Positions 30,231 through 39,096 of a DNA stretch of 64,000 nucleotides are shown in pieces. The notes below the pieces were generated by a model, which worked only from the letters and a program-made list of their open reading frames with translations, did no database searches and was not told the origin of the DNA. The first letter of the stretch is position 1. The number at the start of each line of letters is the position of its first letter. This DNA comes from Microglena sp. YARC (taxonomy: Eukaryota; Chlorophyta; Chlorophyceae; Chlamydomonadales; Chlamydomonadaceae): contig CM039464.1 in assembly GCA_022414725.1 (NCBI GenBank), forward strand, positions 35,414,671-35,478,670, in the 5' to 3' direction. Both the position numbers and the translations under genes were made by a program.

Positions 30231-31200
30231 CTGTAAGCATTCCAAGCCATTCAGGGGGTTAGGCATCTTGGGGTGAGTGGATGAGGTAAATGAAGGGTTT
30301 GGTGGTGGTGGTGGTGGTGGTGGTGGTGGTGGTGGTGGGCAGCATGGCTATTGCATCAGGGTACAAGGTGTGTGTATGGGTTTGTGTATGTGGTGTGTGG
30401 TGGTGGTGGTGGTGGGCAGCATGGCTATTGATCGCATCTCCCGTGCCAATGTCATACCAAGCTGGCATAAGTGAAGCCTTGTTGCCTGTGACTGATATAT
30501 GTTGGCATTCCAAGCCATTCAGGGGGTTGGGCAGCTTGGGGTGGTTGGGTGAGGTAAATAGAGGGGTTGGACCTCTAAAGGTTACGTGCAGTCCCATGTT
30601 ATTTGTGAATTGATCTGTACAAGCAGCCGAAGCCAGCGAAGTGGGGGTCTACAAGCAGTCCAAGCCATTCATATTTTGAGAGTTCACGGGGCGTCATGGG
30701 TTGATGTTAGGTGGTGTAGATGAAGGGTTTGGTGTGTTGGGGTGAGGTCGACTGACCTCTACAAGCAGCCAAAGCCATTGGGGGGGTAGGTACATTGGAA
30801 TGAGTGGGTGAGGTAAATAGAGGGGTTGGACCTGTAGAGGTTACGTGAAGTCCCATGTTGCTCGTGAATTGATCTCTACAAGCAGTCCAAGCCATTCGTT
30901 ATTTGGGAGTTCACGGGGCGTCATGGGTTGAGGTTAGGAGGTGTACATGAAGGGGTTTGGTGTGTTGGGGTGAGGTTTGCTGATCTCTACAAACAGTCCA
31001 AGCCAATCGTTATTTGAGAGTTCACGGGGCGTCATGGGTTGAGGTTAGGTGGTGTAGATGAAGGGTTTGGTGTGTTGGGGTGAGGTTGACCGATCTCTAC
31101 AAGCAGCCGAAGCCTTTGGGGGGGGTAGGTAGATTGGAATGAGTGGGTGAGGTAAATAAAGGGGTTGGACATGTAGAGGTCAGGGATATGTTTCCGCTAT
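30231..31200 (-). repeat. Intron B/C: copies of exon C and its polypyrimidine lead-in
   Basis: 30425-30515 is a further copy of exon C, reading ISVTGNKASLMPAWYDIGTG on the - strand, with the upstream CCAAGCTGCCCAACCCCCTG lead-in. 30280-30430 has (GGT)n blocks. 30620-31130 is a ~150-bp repeat that includes CTACAAGCAGTCCAAGCCAT and GTTCACGGGGCGTCATGGGT. None of the extra copies has a clean exon end. Confidence 0.8.
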
Positions 31201-31236
31201 ATATAGGGATCGCTACGTTTGACCAAGTATGGCCAG

Positions 31237-31421
31237 CAGGGTACTTCCAAGCGCGCGCTGGCGCCATGCCTTTTTGGGCCCCACTGCGCGTTTCGTGCAG
31301 TTTTTTGGAACCCTCTGAGGGCGCAGCAAGCAATTTTTGCGCTTTTTGCACTACAAAGCGCAGTTTTTTTTGTTTTCAAGTGCGATAAAGGGCTGGCCAA
31401 TTTGGTAAATTGAAGTACCTG
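31237..31421. mobile_element. hAT-type MITE, GCGC-rich family (copy 6)
   Basis: Begins CAGGGTACTTCCAAGCGCGC and ends AAATTGAAGTACCTG. No clear target duplication remains. It lies in the thioesterase intron. Confidence 0.8.
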
Positions 31422-31445
31422 CACATTCAGCCCCTTTCAGTGATA

Positions 31446-31640
31446 TACAATGGTCTAGTGATAGACCAGATCGCTTGAGGATGAAGAGTCGGGGGTTCGA
31501 CTCCCCCTTCGGTCGCTCTTGGCGTTGCAGGTCGTTGTCAACCGCGATGGTAGCTTGTCCAGTTGAGGTAGGAGACCGCTCCCCACCTGCGTACGATGGG
31601 CTCCCTTAACACCACGCCCCACCAGGCGTTTTCATTACCT
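31446..31640 (+). mobile_element. tRNA-derived SINE, full-length copy
   Basis: A-box-like TGGTCTAGTGATAGACC, perfect GGGGG-TTCGACT-CCCCC arm with the B box, body GGCGTTGCAGGTCGTTGTCA, and tail CCTTAACACCACGCCCCACC + AGGCGTT. Opposite orientation to the copy at 2868. It is inserted in the intron just downstream (- strand) of exon B. Confidence 0.85.
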
Positions 31641-31688
31641 AATTGAAATATACTACTGAATTATACTACTAGCCAGCACATTCCTTAC

Positions 31689-31791
31689 CGTTGGTGCCGT
31701 GGGGAAGATGAATTTGATATGAGGAAGGTCAGCTTGGAAATCCTCGCCTATGTCTGCCCAGCCATGCCCTGTGTCCCCCAGACCATGCAAC
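31689..31791 (-). CDS. Acyl-protein thioesterase-like, exon B (HGLGDTG oxyanion loop)
   Basis: First recognisable exon of the gene whose exons C-F lie at 30121, 26596, 25423 and 23153. 103 nt, acceptor CCCTGCAG|GTTGC, donor CCAACG|GTAAGG. It encodes LHGLGDTGHGWADIGEDFQA then DLPHIKFIFPTAPT. HGLGD is the conserved glycine loop forming the oxyanion hole, and F-P-x-AP-T closes the block in this family. Together the five exons give about 180 residues covering the Ser/Asp/His triad, against ~220-230 for a full enzyme; a short N-terminal exon and the C-terminal tail are missing. Expected role: cytosolic depalmitoylation or lysophospholipid hydrolysis. All splice phases agree, so the gene is probably functional despite its repeat-filled introns. 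Confidence 0.9.
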
Positions 31792-31839
31792 CTGCAGGGG
31801 TGCGGAGGGTATGTCAGCATTCTGTACTTGCTTTATTTA

Positions 31840-32164
31840 GCATCTTTAATGTTTGTGTGTGTGTGTGCATTTGGGGGGGGGTCCTCACTATATCTGCCCA
31901 GCCATGCCCTATGTCCCCCAGACCATGCAACCTGCAGGGGTGCGGAGGGTATGTCAGCATTCTGTATTTGCTTTATTTAGCATCTTTAATGTTTGTGTGT
32001 GTGTGCGTTTGGGGGGGGGGGGGGGGGGGGGGGGGTCCTCACTATATCTGCCCAGCCATGCCCTGTGTCCCCCAGACCATGCAACCTGCAGGGGTGCGGA
32101 GGGTATGTCAGCATTCTGTATTTGCTTTATTTAGCATCTTTAATGTTTGTGTGTGTGTGTGCGT

Positions 32165-32213
<49 letters not shown>

Positions 32214-32440
32214 CCTCACTATATCTGCCCAGCCATGCCCTGTGTCCCCCAGACCATGCAACCTGTAGTGGGTGCGGACGTTATGTCTGCATTCTTTATT
32301 TGTTGTATTTGTTTATTTAGCATGTTTAATGTTTGTGTGTGTGTGTGTTTGGGGGGGGAGGGGGGGGTCCTCACTATATCTGCCCAGCCATGCCCTGTGT
32401 CCCCCAGACCATGCAACCTGCAGGGGGTGGAGGGTAAGTC
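31840..32440 (-). repeat. Four truncated tandem copies of exon B with splice sites
   Basis: Copies of TGCATGGTCTGGGGGACACA + GGGCATGGCTGGGCAGATAT, each preceded by CTGCAG and followed by A|GTGAGGACC, lie at about 31890, 32043, 32220 and 32375. Each is truncated at GWADI, where the true exon continues with GEDFQAD. Spacers contain GTATGTCAGCATTCTGTATT, (TG)n and G runs of 25 (32011) and 46 (32167) bases. Confidence 0.9.
32167..32212. repeat. Poly-G tract, 46 bases
   Basis: Longest homopolymer in the window, in the spacer between two copies of exon B. Confidence 0.95.
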
Positions 32441-32478
32441 AGCATTTTTATATTTGTATTATTTGTTTTATTTAGCAT

Positions 32479-32521
<43 letters not shown>

Positions 32522-33239
32522 TGTTGGGGGTGGGGTGGGGTGGGGGTGGGGGGGGCAGGATCCTCAATATACATATTTTTTGCGATTCTCAATGGTGTGG
32601 AGGGTATGCCAGCATGTGCGTTGTATAGGTTAGTGATTGGTTAGTCTGTGTGTTGTATTGGTTAATTGGTTAGTTGGTTGGTTGGTTAGAAAGTGTGTTG
32701 TATAGGTTAGTGATTGGTTAGTATGTGTGTTGTATTGGTTAGTTGGTTAGTTGGTTAGTAAGTGTGTTGTATATTGGTGAGTTATCGAGTGATTGAGTGA
32801 CAGCTGATCGTGGTGGAGGGTATGCCAGCATGTCCACTGTTGTTTTCAACGACGCCTCGCCATTCCGTTGCAATTCCGCCACTGCATGGCGACGCACAGG
32901 TCCAGCTAAACTGGTCAGAAATGCCCCCCCGGACCCCCTCCGCCTTCACGCTCCGAGCCGTTCAGGGGGCAGCGCTTTGCACTGGGGTAGCACCGAATTG
33001 CTTGATTTGAGATGCATAACATTTAAAATAACAGTGAGCATGTGTACTGTATATTGGTTAGTGATTGAGTAACCAGCAACTGCACCAGCACCAGCAGTAC
33101 GATTGAGTGACCAACAACTACACCAGCACTAGCACTACGAGCGCTAATATGTCCCCCAGCCCATACAGCCTGTAGGGGTGTGGAGTAGGGGTGTTCAAAA
33201 CGTTACTGAAACACAGATTTTTGAGGGGCTGTTACGTTG
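32441..33239. other. (TG)n, GGTTAGT repeats, dispersed repeat copy
   Basis: 32475-32525 (TG)n; 32620-32800 GGTTAGTGATTGGTTAGT-type repeats; 32850-33015 is an uninterrupted copy of the repeat at 4470. The missing N-terminal thioesterase exon should lie here or further right; I could not find it. Confidence 0.5.
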
Positions 33240-34647
33240 GAACTGTAGATTTTGGCTCATGAGCTGTAGCCTTTGGTTCATGAAACGTAGCTTTGGGGTC
33301 ATGAGTCGTAAATGTTGGGTGATGAAACGTAGCTTTGGGGTCACGAGTCGTAAATGTTGGGTGATGAAACGTAGCTTTGGGGTCATGAGTCGTAAATGTT
33401 GGGTGATGAAACGTAGCTTTGGGGTCATGAGTCGTAAATGTTGGGTGATGAAACGTAGCTTTGGGTTCATGAGTCGTAAATGTTGGGTGATGAAACGTAG
33501 CTTTGGGGTCATGAGTCGTAAATGCTGGGTGATGAAACGTAGCTATGGGGTCATGAGTCGTAAATGTTGGGTGATGAAACGTAGCTATGGGGTCATGAGA
33601 TGTAGCTTTGGGGTCATGAGTCGTAAATGTTGGGTGATGAAACGTAGCTTTGGGGTCATGAGTCGTAAATGTTGGGTGATGAAACGTAGCTTTGGGGTCA
33701 CGAGTCGTAAATGTTGGGTGATGAAACGTAGCTTTGGGGTCATGAGTCGTAAATGTTGGGTGATGAAACGTAGCTTTGGGGTCATGAGTCGTAAATGTTG
33801 GGTGATGAAACGTAGCTATGGGGTCATGAGTCGTAAATGTTGGGTGATGAAACGTAGCTATGGGGTCATGAGATGTAGCTTTGGGGTCATGAGTCGTAAA
33901 TGTTGGGTGATGAAACGTAGCTTTGGGGTCATGAGTCGTAAATGTTGGGTGATGAAACGTAGCTTTGGGGTCATGAGTCGTAAATGTTGGGTGATGAAAC
34001 GTAGCTATGGGGTCATGAGATGTAGCTTTGGGGTCATGAGTCGTACATTTTGGATCATGCAACGTAGCTATGGGGTCATGAGATGTAGCTTTGGGGTCAT
34101 GAAACGTAAATTTTGGATCATGCAACGAAGCTTTGGGGTCATGTGATGTACATTTTGGGTCATGAAACGTAGCTTTGGGGTCATGCATCATTGCTTAGGC
34201 GTCATGAGATGTAGATTTTGGCTCATGTAAAAAATTGGGTTATGAAACATGGCTTTGGGGTCATGAAATGTAGCATTTGGTTCATGAAACGTAGATTTGG
34301 GGTCATGAAACGTGAATTATGGGGTCATGAAACGTAGTGTTTGGCTCATGAAACGTAAATCGTGGGTCATGAAACATAGATTTGGGGTCATGAAACGTAA
34401 TTGTTGGATCATGCAACGTAGATTCGGGGTCATGAACGTAAATTTGGGGTTGTGCAACGTAGATTCGGGGTCATGAAGCGAAGATTTGGGGACATGAAAC
34501 ATAGATTTGGGGTCATGAGATGTAGATTGGGGGTCACAAAGCGCAGATTTGGGGTCATGAGATGTAGATTTGGGTCATGAAACATAAATTAGGGGTCATG
34601 AAATGTAGATTTGGGGTCATGAGATGTAGATTTTGGGTCATGAAACA
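33240..34647. repeat. 21/42-bp satellite, left part
   Basis: Alternating 21-bp half-units: ATGAAACGTAGCTTTGGGGTC and ATGAGTCGTAAATGTTGGGTG (each 21 bp), about 60 half-units, degrading to single variable half-units after 34150. Open on both strands because 21 is a multiple of three. The array is continuous with 36099-37205 across the transposon at 34656. Confidence 0.95.
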
Positions 34648-34926
34648 TACATATTTAGGGATCGGCTATGTTAGTTAATGTTAGTTAACAACTAATATTA
34701 GTTAACATTAAGTAATGTTAGACGGCGGAGCCGACTAATATTAGACGGATTTTGTACTGCCCGTACTTCAGGGCCTTTTCCTCTTTCTTGCGCCTTGCGC
34801 GCTGCTCTGCGCGTGCGCGGCGTTGCTCTTTCTTTCTTCTCGCATCTTCCTACCTTGTCGCACCCTCACAGCTTGCCTAGGCAACGCGCGTTCTCGTATT
34901 TTCGTTTCTGTTGGTGCGCGACTGCG

Positions 34927-35220
34927 ATGCCCCCGAAAGCCACGGCCAAGCGCGGTAGGACGTTGCTCAAGCAACTGAACGACGATGGAATGCAGCAAAA
35001 CTCCGGCTCACTGTGGAAGCCGGAGTTGCTACTAGCTCACCTTAACCGGAGCACGTTCACTTACAATGAACAATTCGACATGGTCATCAGCAATGACCCA
35101 GGCACTCTTGGGGCTGTTGTGAAGGCAGCGAAAATGGTTGGGATCATGGCTCACCATTCATCCAACGTGAAGGATGACTGCCTAGTAACGTTGGACTACT
35201 TCGAGATCTCACTGACATGA
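34927..35220 (+). CDS. Hypothetical 97-residue protein inside hAT-like element
   Basis: Starts ATGCCCCCGAAAGCC and ends TGA at 35218-35220. The basic N-terminus ([20 protein letters not shown]) is followed by a compact region [40 protein letters not shown] and LVTLDYFEI. Not low-complexity, GC content normal, and unlike the surrounding repeats, so probably real coding sequence. I do not recognise a domain. It may be a remnant of the element's own protein or a captured host exon. The TGA directly precedes a C run and (CA)n, so the 3' end may be a splice junction instead. Confidence 0.45.
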   Translation: MPPKATAKRGRTLLKQLNDDGMQQNSGSLWKPELLLAHLNRSTFTYNEQFDMVISNDPGTLGAVVKAAKMVGIMAHHSSNVKDDCLVTLDYFEISLT

Positions 35221-35235
35221 GACTGCCCCCCCCCC

Positions 35236-35271
<36 letters not shown>

Positions 35272-35304
35272 TACAAACAAACTGCCATGGGACTGCCCCC
35301 CCCC

Positions 35305-35354
<50 letters not shown>

Positions 35355-35391
35355 TACACACAAACTGCCATGGGACTGCCCTTCCCCCCCC

Positions 35392-35430
<39 letters not shown>

Positions 35431-35500
35431 ACACACAAACACACACACAAACACACACACACACATGTATACAAACAAACAGACACACACACTGACATGG
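35221..35500. repeat. Triplicated C-run + (CA)n block
   Basis: Three units of (CCATG)GGACTGCCC, C(8-10), (AC)n and AAATACA(A/C)ACAAACTG. The first unit overlaps the end of the ORF (GACATGAGACTGCC), so the ORF end itself appears to have been duplicated. Confidence 0.85.
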
Positions 35501-36098
35501 ATGATGATGACGAGTAAACCGTAGTTCTCACGTAGCCAACTCTGAGCAGCAGATGTCCACAGAAATGGCAACTACTTCCGAGATGGGGTGCAGCTTCTAG
35601 GCAGCTCCCCTGGCTGGCTATTCAGCCCAACCCAAAACAAGCTAGTGCGCCTCGAAGCTAGCATAATTAAATTTCTTTCACCACTAAAATCCTAGGACAT
35701 AGCCCAGTGGCTCGCTCACAGAGCTGCCTAGAAGCTGCTGGTCGTAGCTTTTTCAGACATAGTGTTACTACCCTACCTCTGCTGGCCAAGCCCACACTGT
35801 TTGGGCACAATTTTGATTGGGCATTAGGCCACGGGCCAATTCCGTGTTACGCTAGTTCCGCGATCCGCGTTACAAATGCTTTGTTTCATTTTTGTAACCA
35901 TCCAGATTGGCTCCCATAAAAATCCGGCTCCATTGCTAGCTTAATTATTCAATGCAATATTTGATTCCATTTTTAAAAGTTGATTTGGGCAAAAACAAAA
36001 CTGAAATCTAACATTCTAATATTAGTTAATATTAGTTAATATTAATTAACATAGGGTTTTTTACAGACTAATATTAGATGCCGATCCCTATACATATT

Positions 36099-37205
36099 GG
36101 ATCATGAAACGTAGCTTTCAGGTTATCAAGCGTAGCTTTTGGCTCATGCAACATAGTTGTTGGGTCATGAAACGTAGCTTCGGGGTTATGAAACGTTCAT
36201 TTTGGATCATCCAACATAGCTTCCAAGTCATCAAGCGTAGCTCTTGGCTCATGCAACATAGTTGTTTGTTCATGCAACATAGTTGTTGGTTCATGAACTG
36301 TAGCTTTGGGGTTATCAAGCGTACATTTTGGATCATGCAACATAGCTTTCAGGTCATCAAGCGTAGCTTTTGGCTCATGCGACATAGTTGTTGGGTCATG
36401 AAATGTAGCTTTGGGGTTATGAAACGTACATTTTGGATCATCCAACATAGCTTCCAAGTCATCAAGCGGAGCTTTTGACTCATGCAACATAGTTGTTGGG
36501 TCACGAAATGTAGCTTTGGGGTCATGAAACGCAGATTTGGGGTCATGAGATGTAGATTTGGGGTCAAGAAACGTACTTATTGGATCTTGAAACGTAGGTT
36601 TCAGGTCATCAAGCGTAGCTTTTGGCTCATGCAACATAGTTGTTGGGTCATGAAATGTAGCTTTGGGGCTATGAAACTTACATTTGGGGTCATGAGATGT
36701 AGATTTTGGGTCATGAAACATACATATTGGATCATGAAACGTAGCTTTCAGGTTATCAAGCGTAGCTTTTGGCTCATGCAACATAGTTGTTGGGTCATGA
36801 AACGTAGCTTCAGGGTTATGAAACGTACATTTTGGATCTTCCAACATAGCTTCCAAGTCATCAAGCATAGCTTTTGGCTCATGCAACAGAGTTGTTGGTT
36901 CATGAAATGTAGCTTTGAGGTTATCAAGCGTACATTTTGGATCATGCGACGTAGCTTTCAGGTCATCAAGCGTAGCTTTTGGCTCATGCAATGTAGTTGC
37001 TGGGTCATGAAACGTAGTTGTTGGGTCATGAAACGTAGCTTTGGGGTTATCAAGCGTACATTTTGGATCATGCAACGTAGCTTTCAGTTCATCAAGCGTA
37101 GCTTTTGGATCATGCAACGTAGTTGCTGGGTCATGAAACGTAGTTGTTGGGTCATGAAACGTAGCTTTGGGGTTAAAAAACGTACATTTTGGATCATCCA
37201 ACGTA
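36099..37205. repeat. 21-bp satellite, right part
   Basis: Half-units such as ATCATGCAACGTAGCTTTCAG, GTCATCAAGCGTAGCTTTTGG and CTCATGCAACATAGTTGTTGG. More diverged than 33240-34150, with a higher-order repeat of ~200 bp. The 355-codon - strand frame is repeat-driven. Confidence 0.95.
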
Positions 37206-37552
37206 GGCATAGACGTGGTATCCATGTAACTCATCTTGGAGTAACATGGATAGTATAAACACAACTACATCGAACTCCTGAGCACAGAATGAAATCATAC
37301 GAGCGTAGAAAGTTTGAAGACACATCCTGTTGCAGGAGCTCCCATCATGAGTTCGTACCAAAATGCTTTTGTTTGATAACATGTTCTGTCAGCATCCAGT
37401 CTGCTCCTAGTAGACGTAGGAGTAACATGGGTGGGTATAAACACAACTGCACCACACCACACGAGTACAAAAAGCATTCATGGGCTTCAACAGTTTCAAG
37501 AAATGTCCAGGTCTGTGTAGACAGTTTAACAACATATCATACAGTGTTTCTT
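37206..37552 (-). repeat. Region with echoes of the adjacent signal-peptide exon
   Basis: On the - strand GGTACGAACTCATGATGGGA + GCTCC (37345-37370) resembles GGTACGATCTCAAGAAGGGA + GCTCG in the exon at 37553, and TTAAACTGTCT recurs at about 37520. GAGTAACATGG occurs twice (37239, 37420). Confidence 0.5.
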
Positions 37553-37960
37553 TCAATTTGGCCCTCCTGTAAATCTAGAGTTGGCCTTGATTGTTTGAGG
37601 TTGGGCAAGTCTCCTAGCTGATGTGGCCCCCTGAACTGCAACTGGCAGGCAGACAGACAGTTTAACATGTTCACGTATACGAGCTCCCTTCTTGAGATCG
37701 TACCAAATGATGGAAGCAGTGTGTTTCGTCGTCGCTGCCAGCACAATCGGCTCTGGGTACTTGATCGCTGCCATGGAGATAGACCTAGACGAGCCGATAC
37801 TGTAGGTGCAGGTCGGGTGTCTACCCGCTGATGCTGATTTGACCGTTTGCCTAATAGTCGAAGACTTCGATAGAAATGGAAACGCTCCAGGTTGAATAGC
37901 GGCCACAGAGCGCATCAACCTCATGAGGATGAGCAAGACCACCGGGATAAGAAAACGCAT
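37553..37960 (-). CDS. Signal-peptide protein, first exon or fragment
   Basis: ATG at 37958-37960. The N-terminus MRFLIPVVLLILMRLMRSVA looks like a secretion signal, with cleavage likely after VAA. It continues SASAGRHPTCTYSIGSSRSI and AAIKYPEPIVLAATTKHTAS, then IIWYDLKKGARIREHVKLSV, reminiscent of one beta-propeller blade, though I cannot name a family. The last ~25 codons (QGATSARRLAQPQTIKANSR) read like translated intron or repeat, so the exon probably ends earlier, near 37640. Downstream exons were not found. The copia element begins 270 bp upstream. Confidence 0.45.
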   Translation of the reverse strand: MRFLIPVVLLILMRLMRSVAAIQPGAFPFLSKSSTIRQTVKSASAGRHPTCTYSIGSSRSISMAAIKYPEPIVLAATTKHTASIIWYDLKKGARIREHVKLSVCLPVAVQGATSARRLAQPQTIKANSRFTGGPN

Positions 37961-38231
37961 CTGGGGGGAAGAGTGCGGGGCGGTTACCTAACTACCCACC
38001 CACCCAGTGGCTTGGCTTGGCTTGCCACTCCAAATCGCTGGCTGGAGCCATGTAACTAAGTTCTAGCAAGATTCCTATTGAATCTATGTAGGCATTAGTG
38101 AACTGACCCCGACACATGGTAAATGAGGGGTCCCAGAGTTCGTGCTATGCAGATATTTTGACTTGATGTTTCCTGTCACATTTAATAACTGGGCTCGTGT
38201 GAAACAAGAAGTTGTCAGTTTGGCCGCGGAC
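37961..38231. other. Short non-coding interval before copia element
   Basis: CACCCACC repeat near 38005, then AATCGCTGGCTGGAGCCATG, a fragment of the window-start repeat. The last five bases CGGAC (38227-38231) are the copia target duplication. Confidence 0.6.
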
Positions 38232-38451
38232 TTTCAATCAATAGAGTTGTTACACAATGAAGACTAAAGAGCAGATAGCTTATCATCGCAACTCGTGCGG
38301 CTATATAGAAAAGGAAGTCTTCAGGAAGGTTCCGAAGACACGTGCGGGCCATAGCTAGCCTATGGCCCGGCGGCAGGCAACCCGGGTCCTGGAGCCACAG
38401 GACCACGCGTGCGCTATGCCAACTCAGTGTCCGACTCGACGGACAATAACA
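38232..38451 (-). repeat. 3' LTR of copia-type element
   Basis: 220 bp. On the - strand it begins TGTTATTGTCCGTCGAGTCG and ends CTCTATTGATTGAAA. Preceded by the G-rich polypurine tract at 38452-38460. Confidence 0.9.
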
Positions 38452-39096
38452 TCCCCCCCAATTCAAGGTATTCTTGGGTACAAGAATCCCTGGAATTAGC
38501 TGAGGGGCATAAAGAAAATACAGGAGTATAAGGGCTGACAGGGCTATTAGATATGCTAACGGCTGGCAAGAGGAACTGTAAATAATAAATTATTTGGGAC
38601 AGTCCAAAGGGGTGTGGCACATTGAAGGCAGGGATCTTTAGGTCAATATCTGCTAGAGGCCAGGAATGAGAGGGACTAGGAGTATAAAGGACTGACTGGC
38701 TGTAAGCAACTTCTTTAAGGTAGACGTCCCCCGCTGGCTCATGTAATCAATCCAGATGGAGAGATATGCTGAGATACTTCCAAAGTCATCTATAAGGTAG
38801 CTTTAACTCAGAGAAGACTATTAATACTATGGACTATGCTTAAGAGTTATGGCAGCCTAGGAGTCAGGCTGAGGCACAGGAGAAGCTGCCAGTGGGGCTG
38901 CCAGGATGTCTGTCAGATAGGACTGATTCCCCCCATAATTTGGGATTACCCTAAATTAGAGAATTGAAGACATGCTGTAGAAGCTTAAGAAAGAGATACT
39001 AAAGAACTAGAAAACAGCAGTACATGGGGAAGTACAGTGCAGCACATTAATCCTAGAGTGTTCATGGCTAAAACAAGAATGTCAACTATGATCAAG

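Larger units (their letters stand above)
34656..36090. mobile_element. 1435-bp hAT-like element carrying an ORF
   Basis: Termini TAGGGATCGGC and GCCGATCCCTA; subterminal ACTAATATTAG motifs at both ends. Exact 8-bp duplication TACATATT (34648-34655, 36091-36098). The empty site survives inside the same satellite at about 36706-36745 (GAAACATACATATTGGATCA). The cargo is the ORF at 34927, three CCATGGGACTGCCC + C run + (CA)n blocks, and a nested AGAAGCTGCTAC-type repeat (35575-35760). The short relatives at 28035 and 51979 look like deletion derivatives. No transposase is present. Confidence 0.9.

Noticed and set aside
31719..32633. 304-codon + strand frame
   Set aside because: Antisense to the tandem exon-B copies and full of G-run polyglycine; the real coding sense is the - strand.
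33178..34191. Frames of ~320 codons on both strands
   Set aside because: They exist only because the satellite monomer is 21 bp; both strands are open at once and the peptides are pure 7/14-residue repeats. The same holds for 36197-37264.
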